Positions 5,448 through 6,223 of a stretch of DNA of 6,223 nt are shown here, piece by piece. Under the pieces are notes generated by a model. The model saw only the letters and a list, made by a program, of their open reading frames with translations, was not told where the DNA came from and did not search any database. Origin of the DNA: Rickettsiales bacterium (GTDB lineage: Bacteria > Pseudomonadota > Alphaproteobacteria > Rickettsiales > JANQQO01); NCBI GenBank assembly GCA_028289305.1, contig JANQQO010000188.1, positions 1 through 6,223 of the forward strand. Reading direction: 5' to 3'. Position 1 is the first letter of the stretch. Every line of letters starts with the position of its first letter. The translations under genes were made by a program, and so were the position numbers.

Positions 5448-6223
5448 AAACACTGCTGACCATTGCCGGGTCGGATTCTGGGGGCGGCGCGGGGATTCAA
5501 GCCGATATCAAAACAGCTTTAGCATTGGGTGTTTTTGGCACCAGCGCTATCACTGCGCTGACAGCACAGAACACGCTGGGAGTACACGCGATTCACCCGG
5601 TGCCGGAAGCATTTATTCGTGAACAGATTACGTGCGTGCTGCAGGATATCGGTGCGGATGCGATTAAAACCGGCATGCTGCATAGCGATGCGGTGATTGA
5701 CGTGGTGGCAGAAGCGCTGCGTGCGGAAGCAGCGGAGGTGCCACTCGTGGTAGACCCGGTGATGGTGGCTAAAGGTGGCGCGCGTTTACTAGAAGAAGCA
5801 GCGATCACGGCATTAAAAGAGCAGCTGATACCACTTGCTACGCTGATCACACCGAATATTCCTGAAGCAGTGATACTAAGCGAGCAGGAGATTGCATCGG
5901 TGGAGGATATGGCAGATGCCGGGCGGGCACTGCTGGCGCTTGGGGCGGAGGCCGTGTTAGTGAAAGGCGGGCATTTGCCAGGCGAGACAGTAGTGGATGT
6001 GTTGGTGACGGAGGCGGGAGAAGAACGATTTTCTGCACCGCGGATTGCTTCAGAGAATACCCATGGCACGGGATGTACGCTTTCTGCGGCGATTGCGAGC
6101 TTCTTGGCGCAGGGCATGGCGTTGCATGAGGCGGTGGATGGCGCACGGCATTACGTACGCGAAGCTATCACCACAGCGCCGAACATTGGCAACGGACATG
6201 GTCCGCTGAATCATGCTGTGGGT
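5444..6223 (+). CDS. thiD: Hydroxymethylpyrimidine/phosphomethylpyrimidine kinase ThiD (3' end outside window)
   Basis: Ribokinase-family enzyme that phosphorylates 4-amino-5-hydroxymethyl-2-methylpyrimidine (HMP) and then HMP-phosphate to HMP-pyrophosphate, the pyrimidine donor for thiamine phosphate synthase. The frame is open for 260 codons to the window end without a stop. Seen here: AGSDSGGGAGIQAD (8-21), substrate-side QNT (42-44), KTGML (75-79), VVDPVMVAKGG (102-112), TPNIPEA (136-142), VKGGH (173-177), and the anion-hole/catalytic segment NTHGTGC (205-211) with Cys211. The family's C-terminal GHGPLNH is at 251-257. E. coli ThiD is 266 residues, so probably only a few codons are missing. 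The start overlaps the glmM stop. No other thiamine gene or TPP riboswitch is visible, so it seems to be expressed with glmM; a pure salvage or a biosynthetic role cannot be told apart here. Confidence 0.94.
   Translation, partial: MKTLLTIAGSDSGGGAGIQADIKTALALGVFGTSAITALTAQNTLGVHAIHPVPEAFIREQITCVLQDIGADAIKTGMLHSDAVIDVVAEALRAEAAEVPLVVDPVMVAKGGARLLEEAAITALKEQLIPLATLITPNIPEAVILSEQEIASVEDMADAGRALLALGAEAVLVKGGHLPGETVVDVLVTEAGEERFSAPRIASENTHGTGCTLSAAIASFLAQGMALHEAVDGARHYVREAITTAPNIGNGHGPLNHAVG

Noticed and set aside
5377..5622. Open + strand frame across the glmM-thiD junction
   Set aside because: Overlaps two well-supported genes in another frame and has no family features.
5593..6117. Open frame (174 codons) on the - strand opposite thiD
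   Set aside because: Covers the well-supported thiD frame. The Ser/Ala-rich product looks like a complement of alanine-, glycine- and valine-rich coding sequence.

Overview
This window is a compact run of conserved bacterial housekeeping genes, all on the + strand: cpoB (ybgF), tilS, ftsH, glmM and the start of thiD. The order cpoB-tilS-ftsH-(folP)-glmM downstream of the tol-pal cluster is characteristic of Alphaproteobacteria. That order, the CpoB C-terminus ending in a KRTGC-type tail, a possible alphaproteobacterial-type heat-shock promoter before ftsH, and a roughly even to slightly GC-rich base composition together suggest a moderate-GC alphaproteobacterium. Genus cannot be told from the sequence. 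pal and the tol genes would be expected just upstream of base 1, but none of their coding sequence can be recognised here.

Layout: bases 1-38 are a short leader with a small inverted repeat. cpoB (39-896) encodes a secreted coiled-coil/TPR partner of the Tol-Pal system. A 59-base gap with two small inverted repeats leads to tilS (956-2038), the tRNA-Ile2 lysidine synthetase. The 78-base gap before ftsH is the only spacer with a convincing regulatory layout: a CTTG...CTTATAT element resembling an alphaproteobacterial sigma-32 promoter, an inverted repeat over its -10 region, and a clear Shine-Dalgarno. ftsH (2117-4039) is a full-length membrane AAA+ zinc protease. After 37 bases comes glmM (4077-5447), phosphoglucosamine mutase. 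thiD (5444-6223, running off the window a few codons before its expected end) overlaps the glmM stop codon in an ATGA junction, implying translational coupling. folP, often found between ftsH and glmM, is absent.

Functionally the cluster is dominated by envelope maintenance (CpoB links outer-membrane constriction with peptidoglycan synthesis, FtsH does membrane protein quality control, GlmM feeds UDP-GlcNAc to peptidoglycan and lipid A), with a tRNA-modification gene and a thiamine-pyrimidine kinase carried along. No mobile element, CRISPR array, RNA gene or foreign-looking gene was seen. I found no new biological system. The observations worth a second look are the putative heat-shock promoter of ftsH, the unusual TilS C-terminus beginning at an A8 tract, and a few motif-level substitutions.
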